Positions 1 through 9,454 of a stretch of 28,031 nucleotides of DNA are shown piece by piece. Each line of letters starts with the position of its first letter. Position 1 is the stretch's first letter. The stretch comes from Pseudovibrio sp. JCM 19062 (GTDB lineage: Bacteria; Pseudomonadota; Alphaproteobacteria; Rhizobiales; Stappiaceae). The stretch spans positions 1-28,031 of the forward strand of contig BAXV01000049.1 in assembly GCA_001310715.1 (NCBI GenBank). Reading direction: 5' to 3'. The position numbers were made by a program, and so were the translations under genes. Below the pieces are notes generated by a model. It worked only from the letters and a program-made list of their open reading frames with translations. It was not told the DNA's origin and made no database searches.

Positions 1-36
1 AAACCTCGACAAAATAAACAGAACAACACAATTTAC

Positions 37-113
<77 letters not shown>

Positions 114-120
114 AATTAAA

Positions 121-152
121 ACCCGCTATCCCAAAAGGATAGCGGGTTTTTT
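121..152 (+). terminator. Intrinsic terminator of the initiator tRNA
   Basis: Perfect 11-bp stem ACCCGCTATCC / GGATAGCGGGT with a 5-nt loop (CAAAA), followed by a run of six T. It lies 8 nt past the tRNA CCA end. Confidence 0.95.
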
Positions 153-153
153 G

Positions 154-315
154 TTGGCTGGATTTCTTTTCACATCAAAACAATAGTGGGCTCTTGGGCA
201 GGTTGTATGCACAGTCCTGCGTTTGGCATGTTTGCTTGATGCTTTCTGCTCTCATTAGAAACCATATGCAGCTTGTGAAGTGCGACGGCTTCTTCGATGG
301 CCTCTGCGCTTGCGT
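154..315. other. Intergenic, no feature recognised
   Basis: Sequence between the tRNA terminator and the 3' end of the minus-strand small gene. I see no convincing reading frame. The open frame on the plus strand from 194 is the shadow of the minus-strand gene. No clear terminator for the minus-strand gene was found here. Confidence 0.5.
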
Positions 316-635
316 TCAATCTGTAAAGTTGAAGCTCTGGCCGGACTGTCTTAGGTCGTCGAAGGTTTTTCCGGCGCAGCTGGGGATGCGGGTTTCGAGG
401 GTTCCGTCAGTGTTTATTGAGAGTTGTACCGGCATGTTGCGAGGGGTTTGTAAAAGGGGGTGCCGTTCTCAGTACCGTCGATGTAGAACACGACGTTTCC
501 GCTTTCCCTCGTTGCGTTGGCCTCCAAAGGACAGACCACGATGTCCGGCGCATCGCCGAATATTCCGGCATTGGCACTGTGTGACATGAAAAGGGCGGCA
601 GTGAGAATTGTGGTGCCGTATAGTTTTGCAAACAT
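316..635 (-). CDS. Small secreted protein, unknown function (one frameshift)
   Basis: Starts at an ATG at 635. The first ~23 residues form a typical Sec signal peptide (MFAKLYGTTILTAALFMSHS then ANA, a signal-peptidase-I site). The frame stops early at 414, but after about position 430 another frame continues with convincing protein-like sequence (QLSINTDGTLETRIPSCAGK...) to a stop at 316-318. Restoring one G in the GG (coding strand) near 430 joins them into a 106-residue protein. The mature part has Cys residues in VVCPLE, ATCR and PSCAG, which could form a disulfide in the periplasm. I do not recognise the family. It is a single gene in an otherwise empty region between the tRNA and the efflux operon. 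Confidence 0.6.
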
Positions 636-1013
636 CAGTCTCTCCGATCGGTTCCAACTGAGAATTACTCCGCAAAACTATGGTGGCAATTAATCTCCTA
701 ATCGCTAATTGATTGAAGGAATTACAACCTTGATTAACAATGCACTAAGTTCATGAAAATAAATACAATAGCATGTACTTGTGCAGATTTTGTTTTGTTT
801 TGAGTTCGTCGTTTTGTTTCTTGAGTTAGTGTTTTAATTTCTATTCGTAGACATTGATTGACTTGCGTGATTTAATTGAAGTTGCACTTCAGCTTGAAAA
901 TTACTGTGTTCGCCTTATCGCAGTAAAACAATGGTGCTGTAGTGCTTTGACAAGGCATAGATAGCCGCCAAAAACAATCGCGCTTCGTAACCCTATATGA
1001 CTGGTGTTTGCCG
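636..1013. other. AT-rich intergenic region upstream of the RND operon
   Basis: About 380 bp, much richer in A+T than the flanking genes, with no credible coding frame. It should hold divergent promoters for the small secreted protein (minus) and the RND operon (plus). A TTGACA hexamer sits at 947-952 but has no good -10 at 17 bp. A short inverted repeat, GAAGT-TGC-ACTTC, lies at 878-890 and could be an operator half-pair. No adjacent regulator gene is present. Confidence 0.4.
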
Positions 1014-2210
1014 ATGTTAAGACTTGGAGTCTATGCAGTTTCCGCAGGTGTTCTTCTTTTTGGGCTGGCGTCTTGTGGTGGAGAGCCTCAGACGGAAGCG
1101 CCCGAGGTCATTCGACCTGTAAAAACCTTTGAAGTTCCAACGCCGGAATCCAGCGGAAACCGTTCTTTCCCTGCGCGAATTGATCTCAACGACGCGCGGA
1201 AGTATCCTTCCGCGTGCCTGGTACGATTGTGGACCTGCCGGTGAAGGAAGGGGAGGCAATTGAGCAAGGGGAGATGATTGCGCAGCTGGACCCGACCGAC
1301 TTCAAGTTGGTTGTGCAGGAGCGAGAGGCGGAGCTTTTCCGGGCACGACGAGATTTTGAGCGTATCGAACCTTTGGCTGAACGCGGTTTCTCTACGGTGA
1401 GAGAGAAGGACCGTAGAGAATACAATCTGAAGAGCGCGCAAGCTTCGCTGGATATGGCCAAACAGGACTTGGCTTACACAACGCTTACTGCGCCATTTAA
1501 GGGACGGATCGCCAAACGGCTTGTCGAGAACTTTGAAGAGGTTCAAGCCAAGGAAGTTATTGTTGAGCTTAGGGACCTTCAGGCGCTTGAGGTGAAGTTC
1601 GATGTTCCCGAGCAAATCATGCTTCTAGTTAAGGAAGCCTCCGCAGAGCTGGAAGAAACGCGTATTGAGCCGGATGTCTTTGTCTTTTTTTGATGCAGCA
1701 CCCAACAACAAATACGCGTTGGAATTTAAAGAGGTTACAGCCAGCGCGGACTCTGCGACCCGTACTTTCGAAGCGACTTACATCATGCCCACGCCAGAGG
1801 ATATCAATGTTTTACCGGGTATGACGGCAAACGTTGTTATCGACCTCACAAAATACATTCGCGCAGCCAAAGTCACCTTCATTCCGTCCGAAGCCGTGGT
1901 GTCTACCAACGATCTTAAACCGCATGTCTGGATAGTGAATGCGGACAGTCAGACATTGGAAAAACGCGACATTAAGGTTGGCGATCTTCGCGGCAGCCAG
2001 ATCGCTGTGACGGAAGGACTTGAGCCGGGTGATCGCATTGTGACCGCAGGTGTTCCTTTCCTAGTTGAGGGGATGAAGGTCAGTGTGATGAGTATGCCTG
2101 AGCAAGCAGTTGAGAGGCCGGAGGATGTGAGCATCCGCAAGGCTGCGGAACAGGACGCCCGGTCTTCGCAAACGCCGGCTGCAAGTGCTGAAAAAGAGAA
2201 GCCAGACTAG
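1014..2210 (+). CDS. RND efflux membrane-fusion (adaptor) lipoprotein (two frameshifts)
   Basis: Periplasmic adaptor that links an RND pump to an outer-membrane channel. The N-terminus is a lipoprotein signal (LFGLASC lipobox, Cys ~23), anchoring it to the inner membrane. Then follow the biotinyl-lipoyl half motif (VPGTIVDLPVKEGEAIEQGE), the alpha-hairpin, the second lipoyl half, the beta-barrel (VFVFFDAAPNNKYALEFKEV) and the membrane-proximal domain (GLEPGDRIVTAGVPFLVEGM). The frame breaks twice: one missing C near 1193 (restores NDRAEVSFRVPGTI) and one extra T in the T7 at 1685-1691. Corrected length is 398 aa, normal for the family. I chose the ATG at 1014; a TTG two codons upstream is also possible. 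It is followed 20 bp later by the permease, so they form one transcription unit. Confidence 0.9.
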
Positions 2211-2230
2211 AAGAGACCAAGGATACTTCT

Positions 2231-5200
2231 ATGGATATTGGTGGTTACTCGGTAAAAAAATAAAGTTGTTTCCTGGCTTCTGGTCGTTGTTCTGGTGGGC
2301 GGCGGCATTCTTGGCTTTGACGCAATGGGGAAGCTGGAAGACCCTAACTTTACGATTAAAGAAGCGAAGATAATCACTACATATCCAGGAGCGACTGCGC
2401 AGCAAACGCAAGAGGAAGTCACCTACCACATTGAAGAAGCGGTCCAGAAGCTTCCGCAGCTCAAGCGCATCAAGATGTCGATTTCCCGCCCTGGATATTC
2501 TGATATTCAGATCCAGTTTAAGGATGAATATACCACCGAGCAGTTTCCCAATATCTATGATGAATTGCGCAGGAAGATTGCAGATGTAAGGCATAAGCTT
2601 CCTCCCGGTGCGGGTGAGCCGGTGGTCGTGGATGATTTTGCTGATGTCTACGGGATCTATCTGGCCATTTCCGGCGTGGGCTATACCTATCGTGACTTGA
2701 AAGATGTTGCTGAAGCCCTGCAGCGGCAGCTGGTTCTTGTACCCGGTGTGCGAAAGATCGTGATTGGAGGGGTACAGCAGGAGGTGGTCTATATTGAGAT
2801 CTCCCGATCCCGCCTTGGGGAGCTTGGTCTTTCTGCCGAACGTATTTCTGAATTACTCACCTCGCAGAACGTTGTTGCAGATGCGGGCAGTGTTCGGGTG
2901 GGGGATGAGTACATCCGCATTTCGCCAACGGGTGAGTTCAACTCTGCTTCAGAGATCAGTGGTCTGCTTATTAGCTCGGAAGATGAAGGGGCCGACAAAA
3001 AGGCGATCTATCTGGGCGACATTGCCACCATAACACGGGCCTATGAAGAGCAGCCGTCGAAGATGGTTTACTTTGATGGACTGCCCTCGCTTACCCTTGG
3101 GATCTCCATGTTACCGGGGCAGAACGTGGTCAATACCGGTAAGGCAATTAACGCGAAGTTTGAGGAGCTGACTGAGACAATCCCGGTCGGTATTCAGGGC
3201 CATGTTATCTATAACCAGCCAGAGGCGGTGGATCAATCTGTCAGCGGGTTCATTATCAATGTGGGTGAGGCCATTGTCATTGTGATTGTGGTTCTTCTGC
3301 TCTTTATGGGGCTGAGAACAGGCCTTATTATTGGTGCGGTACTGCTGATTACGGTGGCCGGAACCCTGTGGTTTATGCAGCTGTTTGGGATTGAGCTGCA
3401 AAGGGTCTCGCTGGGGGCTTTGGTTATCGCTCTGGGTATGCTTGTCGATAATGCCATCGTTATTGCAGAAGGCATGCTTATCCGCATCAAAGCGGGGATG
3501 AATGCGACAAAGGCTGCCAGCGAGGTGGTCTCCAGTAATGCAATGGCTCTTCTGGGCGGTACCGTCATCGGCATCCTTGCGTTTTCTGCCATCGGCCTTT
3601 CTCAAACCAGTACCGGCGAATTTGCGCGCTCGTTATTCTACGTCATTCTCATCTCGCTTTCGCTGAGCTGGATTACCGCTGTCAGCACAACGCCGCTGTT
3701 GTGCGCGCTGTTCCTCAAGCCAGACAAAAAGACGGATGAAAGCGAAGCAAAGGACCCTTATGCGGGCAAAGTCTACCAAGTTTACAGAGGTGCGCTGGAG
3801 ACTGCCATTCGGCTGCGCTGGATTACAGTCTCTGCGGCTCTTGGCTTGTTTGTGGCGGCGCTGGTCGGGTTTGGCTATGTGCCACAGGCGTTCTTTCCTA
3901 ACTCCAATACGCCGATGTTCTTCGTTGATATCTGGGAGATTGAAGGCACCGATATTCGGAAAACGCGGGATGACACTCTCAAGGTTTCGGAGTTTGTGCG
4001 AAGTCAGGAGGGGGTCACGCAGACCACATCATTGATTGGCGGTGGGGATGCGCGGTTCTCGCTGGTTTATGAGCCCAAGGAAAACAGTCCGGCCTATGCT
4101 CAGATCATCGTGCAAACCGAGAGCCGTGACCAGATTCCGGAGGTCTGGGCGGCTGTTCAGAAATACATGTATGAGGAAATGCCGCAGCTTGATCCGATCA
4201 TTAAGCCGTTACGGATTGGGCCTGGCCGTGATGGTAAAATCGAGGCGCGGTTCCATGGAACGGACCCTGTTGTTCTGCGCAACTTGGCGGATCAGGCCAT
4301 GCGCGTCCTGCGGGCGGATGAGGAGTCCAAGGATGTGCGGACTGACTGGCGCCAACCGCAAAAGCTGATCAAGCCTGTCTTTAACGAGCAGGTTGCGCGG
4401 CAGCTGGGTATAAACCGGCAGGACTTGTCAGTGGCGTTGGCACAGGCCTTTGAGGGTAGCCAGGTGGGGATTTACCGAGACGGTACACGTTTGCTTCCCA
4501 TTGTGGTTCGCCCGCCAGAGACAGAGCGAAAAGACGTCTCGCATATTCAGGACATTGAAGTATGGAGCCCGGTCCTGCAACGATCCATCCCTGTGCAGCA
4601 GGTGGTGAAGCGCTTTGATACGGTCTGGGAAGAGACGGTTATTCGGGGCAGAAACCGCATGCAAACCATCATCGCGTCTGCCAATCCAAAAGGGGAGCTG
4701 GCAACGCCGCTGTTTAACCGCATCAAAGGGGAGGTTGAGGCGATTGAGCTGCCTCCGGGCTACTCGTTTAGCTGGGGTGGTGAATATGAAGATTCAGCTG
4801 AGGCGCAAGCAGGTATCTATGGTGCCCTACCGGTTGGGTTTGCCTTAATGATTGTTACCTCAATCCTCTTGTTTGGCTCCTTACGTCAGCCCCTTATCAT
4901 ATGGCTGACGGTGCCTCTGGCGATCATTGGTATCACGGCAGGATTGCTGCTTATGAACGGCAGTTTCGACTTTATGTCGCTCTTGGGGGCACTGAGTTTG
5001 ATGGGCCTGCTTATCAAGAACGCCATTGTGCTCATTGAGGAAATCGATCAACAAGCGGAAACAAAGGACCTTTACCTTGCCATTGTGGATTCCTGTGTCA
5101 GCAGAATGCGACCTGTTGCGATGGCTGCTGCCACCACGGTCCTTGGCCTTATTCCGCTATTGCAGGATGCCTTCTTCGTCAACATGGCCATGACCATCAT

Positions 5201-5321
5201 GGGCGGCCTGAGCTTTGCAACGGTGCTCACTCTGATCGTGGTTCCTGTGCTTTACGCAATCCTGTTTAACGTGAAAAGCCCGGCTCCGGAAAAGTCCGAG
5301 CTCTCTGGAGCAAGTGTATGA
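2231..5321 (+). CDS. RND efflux permease, HAE1/AcrB-like (one frameshift)
   Basis: Inner-membrane proton-driven drug/lipophile exporter that would work with the adaptor gene just upstream. The start is ATG 2231 behind an AAGGA ribosome site. The frame breaks at the A7 run 2254-2260; six A give MDIGGYSVKNKVVSWLLVVV, the expected first transmembrane helix, and a 1029-aa protein of normal length. Two large periplasmic loops and two groups of transmembrane helices are visible. The proton-relay region in TM4 reads GMLVDNAIVIAEG, so the first Asp is kept and the second Asp of the AcrB pair is Asn. The TM10 lysine is present (GLLIKNAIVLIEEID). No outer-membrane TolC-type gene is nearby. Its stop overlaps the next start (ATGA). 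The substrate is unknown. Confidence 0.93.
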
Positions 5322-6281
5322 GCAACATTAAAGTTAACTATTACTGGTGTGATATCGACAATTTTGGCGATGAGCTCAATGTGGAACTGATGCGTGTTCT
5401 GTGTAATTGGAGGCTAAAGCATACCCCGCCGGCGATGGCTACGGTGCTTGGAATTGGCTCTATTCTTGACAGAGCTGTTGCAACGCAGAACGATGATGTT
5501 CCTTTTTTTGCTTACGCGGCCTCCGCTCCACGTCTTCACCTCGGGTATGCCATCGGAGTGGTGGGGGTCCTATCGCAGCGGCGCAACTTTCGAACCCCGC
5601 AGTTTTCGCCGTGTTTTGAAATTCTGGGCAGTACGAGGGGTCGGAACACGCAAGATCGTTCAGGATGTGATGGGAAAGGACATGTCTCATTTGACTTTGG
5701 GAGATGGCGGATTGCTGGCGCATCACTTGTTGGAAGGTCGCTCAATTGAGAAGAGGCTCAAGGTCGGGATTGTCCCCCATTTTGCTGAAGCGCACCTACC
5801 TTTGTTTTCCGAGATGCAACGCCAGATTCCGCAGAGCACCATTCTCGATATCACAAAGGGTACAATGCCGTTCCTTGAAGATCTAGCAAGTTGCGAAGCG
5901 GTCATCTCCACCGCCATGCATCCACTGATTGTGTGTGATGCTCTGGGTATTCCCAATTTGTGGGGTCGTATCAGCGAAGCGTGGACAACAAGTTTCAAGT
6001 TTCATGATTACTATTCCGCATTGGACACAAAGCAGGCCCCAGTTCAGATCGATCAAGAGCGGGTTTCCTATGAGGATATTGTTGGCCGATATTCAGTAGA
6101 TCCGGAAAAAGTGAAGGTGGTGCAGGAGAACCTGCTTAAGACACTCCTGAAGATGAGGAGTGCCGTTGAGGCCCAAACGAACCGTGAACCAGATTTTATT
6201 CGACATATTGCCAGACCACTTGCAAAGTGCATGCCCTCGCAAGCCCTGAAGGACAAAGTTCGTTCGCGCTATCTTTGGTAG
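5318..6281 (+). CDS. Polysaccharide pyruvyl transferase family protein (one frameshift)
   Basis: Family that adds ketal-linked pyruvate from phosphoenolpyruvate to sugar residues of surface polysaccharides; also called the WcaK family. The start resembles the family (NYYWCDIDNFGDELNVEL) and is followed by GIGSIL. The C-terminal half has STAMHPLIVCDALGIPNLWG, the usual 'sxRlHglifA' region, with DYYSAL downstream. The frame breaks at a T7 run, 5503-5509; six T give DVPFLLTRPPLHVFTSGMPS and a 320-aa product. The ATG overlaps the permease stop in an ATGA, implying translational coupling to the RND pump. It also borders the exopolysaccharide locus, which fits a role in decorating that polymer. The enzyme assignment is by pattern recognition only. 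Confidence 0.82.
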
Positions 6282-6306
6282 CGGTAGGACCTGATTGCTG
6301 GTGTCT

Positions 6307-6931
6307 TCAGGAAGCTGACTTACTTATTGGTAATGAAACGTTATCAGATCCGTTAAACTCGGGCATCGTGGCATGGCCCTTGGCGGAGATTCCTCTGCGC
6401 AGAAGAACCGTATAAACCGTCATGTAGATGATCTTAAGGTCCAGCCATAGACTTTTGTTATCTACATACCAAACATCGAGCTCAAACCGCTCTTCCCAGC
6501 TGATGTTATTTCGGCCGTTTACCTGCGCCCAACCGGTAATACCTGGATTTACCTCGTGGCGACGGAGTTGATCCGGCGTACACTTCTTCATAAACTCAAC
6601 GTCTTGTGGGCGGGGCCCTACGACGGACATGTCGCCGGTCAATACGTTGAGAAAACCAGGGAGTTCGTCCAAGCTCGAAGCACGCAAAAAACGCCCGAAA
6701 CGGGTAAGGCGCCACTGGTCCGGCAGGAGCTCTCCATCTGCGTTTTTCTCATCAGTCATTGATCTGAATTTGTAAATGGTGAAGATTCTGCCGCCTTTTC
6801 CCATCCGCGTCTGCGTGAAAAGAATGGGGCTTCCCAACTTCAATCGAACAAGAACTGCCACAACCATTAGGATTGGCAGCATCGCAACCAGAACAGCGGT
6901 ACTAAAAACGATATCGAAAAAAACGCCGCAT
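6307..6931 (-). CDS. Phosphoglycosyl transferase (initiating sugar transferase), PglC-like (start frameshifted)
   Basis: Transfers a sugar-1-phosphate from a UDP-sugar to undecaprenyl phosphate, the first committed step of repeat-unit assembly, at the inner membrane. The protein is the short monotopic PglC-type form: one N-terminal re-entrant hydrophobic helix, then IYKFRSMTDEKNADGELLPD, the catalytic Asp-Glu in SSLDELPGFLNVLTGDMSVV, GPRPQD, and NPGITGWAQVNGRN. The open frame extends to a TTG at 6951, but the canonical start (MRRFFDIVFSTAVLVAML) appears if the run of seven T (6917-6923, coding strand) is six, placing the ATG at 6931. This gives 207 aa, typical length. It is convergent with the pyruvyl transferase and divergent from the exopolysaccharide operon. 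Confidence 0.92.
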
Positions 6932-6951
6932 GACACCCACCAAGAACTCAA

Positions 6952-7553
6952 AATTAATCGGTAATTTTTGCCCGTGATTACCTATGGTAGCTAATTCCAC
7001 CACTTTAATTTCACAGAAATAACACAATATCGAACCGACTGGCAAATCATGGCAGCGTTGGTTGCAAGGGCGACATGAGTACAGTCATATGAAATTGATA
7101 AGTAGGGCCCTTTTAGTACAGCGATATAAAAGCTGCGTATATATGGCTAGTAATCACCGTATACATGGGGATATATTAGGTATTATATTGATGTTGAATA
7201 TTAAATTGGCTCTATAGCTGTCTTTTATTAAAGTTTATCTGGTGGTAATTACTATTATTATTCTGATTCGTTGAATTTACACATCGATTGGCTTGTATAC
7301 TTTCCGCAGAAGACTTCATTTTTCGATTGTAAGTTTGATTTTTCCCGGTGTTTGTCGATAATGGCGCCACTGCTTTTCCCCACTTTAAACCTAAAGTTGT
7401 ATAATTGTGCTGATGTTGCGCCAATATCGTGACAAATTAAGCGCATTTTCGAAAAATACCTAAAAAAAAGCCACTTCATTCTTGCTAGTAAAAATTCCCA
7501 GTGCTAATTACAACCATAGATAAATAGATTTTTTGAATTGAGCTGGGACAACT
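6952..7553. other. AT-rich control region between divergent EPS genes
   Basis: About 600 bp of A+T-rich DNA between the divergent sugar transferase and the exopolysaccharide operon. The small open frames on the minus strand around 7212-7479 are Asn/Ser/Lys-rich and look random. It contains an 11-bp direct repeat with one mismatch, CGTATATATGG (7136-7146) and CGTATACATGG (7158-7168), spaced 22 bp start to start, about two helical turns. I found no convincing sigma-70 promoter by eye. Confidence 0.5.
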
Positions 7554-8129
7554 ATGCGAAATTTTATTCTTGCGGCTGCCGTTAGTGGTGCAGCTCTTCT
7601 TGGTGCGTTTCAACCTTTGAACGCTTCCGCGCAAACAGTATCTGTAGCGTCAATTGTTTCCCAGGTGGAGGCTGATCCAGCTGCTGCCGCCGCGGACTTG
7701 CTTGCTTTTGTTGCAGCAGCATCGCCGCAGCAGCTAGCTGACCTCGGTTCGGCGCTGTCTTCCTCTTCCTTGGCACAGACGCCAGCGTTTGCGCAGGCAA
7801 TCTCTGCTGCGGTTGCTCAGCAGCCACAGCTCGCTCAATCAGTTGCCGCCCTCGCTAGAGTTTCAACTCCAGCTGTTGTGGCGCAGTTGGGTTCTGGTTT
7901 GCAGATGGCGGCAAGTTCCCTTGCTGCAAGCGGGAACGAAGCGGCGGTAACCGCTGTGCAGAAGGCTGCGATGTCTAGTTCTCAGTTGCAGGTTGCGTAC
8001 AATGCAGCTGATGCGGCGAGCAATCAATCCGGTCTTGCTGGAAGTGGTGTTTCTGCTGGCGTGCGCTCAGCGCAAGCGCCTTCGACAACCTCCGGTGGTG
8101 GCGCTGGTAGTCTTCCGAGCCCGAACTAA
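7554..8129 (+). CDS. Ala/Ser/Gln-rich exported protein at the head of the EPS operon
   Basis: Intact 191-aa protein. The first ~27 residues are a clear Sec signal peptide (MRNFILAAAVSGAALLGAFQ ... ASAQ). The mature part is about one-third alanine, predicted helical, with irregular repeats of the kind VSQVEADPAAAAADLLAFVA, AISAAVAQQPQLAQSVAALA, and a Gly/Ser/Pro-rich disordered tail (TSGGGAGSLPSPN). No catalytic motif is visible. It is the first gene of a same-strand run ending with the Wza-like gene, 38 bp before the beta-barrel gene, so it probably serves periplasmic or outer-membrane stages of polymer export. Family not recognised with certainty. Confidence 0.85.
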   Translation: MRNFILAAAVSGAALLGAFQPLNASAQTVSVASIVSQVEADPAAAAADLLAFVAAASPQQLADLGSALSSSSLAQTPAFAQAISAAVAQQPQLAQSVAALARVSTPAVVAQLGSGLQMAASSLAASGNEAAVTAVQKAAMSSSQLQVAYNAADAASNQSGLAGSGVSAGVRSAQAPSTTSGGGAGSLPSPN

Positions 8130-8167
8130 GCGCCTTCCCGTTAACGTATAGAATTTATTTGTAGGAA

Positions 8168-9446
8168 ATGTCGAAGATGCGACTTGTAAAGCATTTGGCT
8201 GTCACTTGTTTAGCCACTGTCAGTGTCGACGTAGCAATCGTGAATAGTGTTGCCGCTCAGGAATTGGTAGATAACGGTAGCGGAGTGACTGAAGAGTACC
8301 GGGTGCGTTACAGGTCGCGTCCTGAGTATGATGCTCAAGCATTCGCCGTGGAAGCTGGCTCTATTTGCCTTCCGTCACATCCGAGTTGGAATTTGACAGT
8401 AATGTCAATAAGGCGGAGAAGGACGGTAAGGATAGCTTCGTTGCACTCTTAAAACCTGAATTGGCGATCCGCTCAGATTTCTCGCGGCATAGCCTGAATT
8501 TTAATTTTTCCGGTCGTGAGCGTTATGTCTTTGATGATAACGATGCATCTACGTTCACAGGTCATGCGCTGGTAGACGGTCAGGTTGACGTTCTGCGGGA
8601 TCTTGCTCTTACGTTCGGCGCTGGGTTCGATGCGAATCAGGATGAACTAGGCGATTCCACAACACCTTCTAGTGCGAAGGAAGGCGTTCGTTCGAACGTT
8701 TATAAAGCCAATGCTGGTATCTCCAAGGCATTCAATCGCGTTAATGTTTACACGACTGGTTCAGTTGAAACTACGATTACTTCTCCGTTGAAACAAATGA
8801 CGGTGGGTCGCTAAGCCAAAACTTCAGAGATGGAACTCGCTATAATGTTCTTTCTAAAGTTTCCTACGCGTACTCGCCTGGTCTTTTCGCTTTTGTGAGT
8901 GCAGAGCTGAACAAGCGCGACTGGAATGGATCTGGTACTGCTAATCGTGACTCCGATGGTTACGAGCTGCTGACGGGCCTTGAGTTTGACATGCGCGGCA
9001 CCCTACACGGTTCCGTAAGCGTGGGTTATCTGGAGCAAAATTACGATCTCGCGTCCTTTGATGACATTTCCAGTTTCTCCTATGGTATGGATCTGGAATG
9101 GACGCCAACGTCACTGGTGACAGTAAACCTTAATGGTCGTCAGCTGGTTGAGGAAAGCTCAACGGCGGGTTCGTCTGGTATCCTGACTTCCAACCTCGGC
9201 CTTTCAGCTGATTATGAATTCCGCAGAAACTGGCTGTTTACTCCAAGCGTTGGATATGTGCGTGAAGAGTACAAGGGTACGGATCGCGTTGATGATACCT
9301 TTGAAGCGGGTTTGCGTACTGACTATATGGTGAACCGCAACCTTGCACTTCAGGCATCTTACGGTTATGAAAGCCGTGATTCAAATGAGGTGGGCAGCAG
9401 CTACGATCGCCATATCGGTGGCGTAAGCTTTGTGGTGAAGTACTAG
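8168..9446 (+). CDS. Outer-membrane beta-barrel protein of EPS locus, BBP2_2-like (two frameshifts)
   Basis: Signal peptide at the N-terminus (ending near NSVAAQE), then RPEYDAQAF and alternating hydrophobic/polar strands up to a C-terminal strand (HIGGVSFVVKY) with a terminal aromatic, the outer-membrane insertion signal. The pattern (RPEYD, SELEFDSNV, LKPELAIRSDFSRHSLNF) matches the beta-barrel family commonly encoded beside Wzc/Wza genes in alphaproteobacteria. The frame breaks near 8365 (one T missing, giving SILPSVTSELEFDSN) and near 8788 (one base missing; the frame resumes with ETNDGGSLSQNF). Corrected product 426 aa. It may form or assist the outer-membrane exit route for the polymer. 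ATG 8168 is used; ATG 8177 is an alternative. Confidence 0.85.
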
Positions 9447-9454
9447 CATAATCT

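Noticed and set aside
194..589. Plus-strand open frame of 131 codons, Cys/Arg-rich
   Set aside because: It is the antisense shadow of the minus-strand secreted protein; composition is not protein-like and there is no ribosome site.
3111..3605. Minus-strand open frames inside the RND permease
   Set aside because: They mirror the strongly coding permease frame, are His/Asn-rich, and have no recognisable family.
7212..7479. Minus-strand small ORFs in the EPS control region
   Set aside because: Asn/Lys/Ser-rich low-complexity translation in AT-rich DNA with no start signals; best explained as chance.
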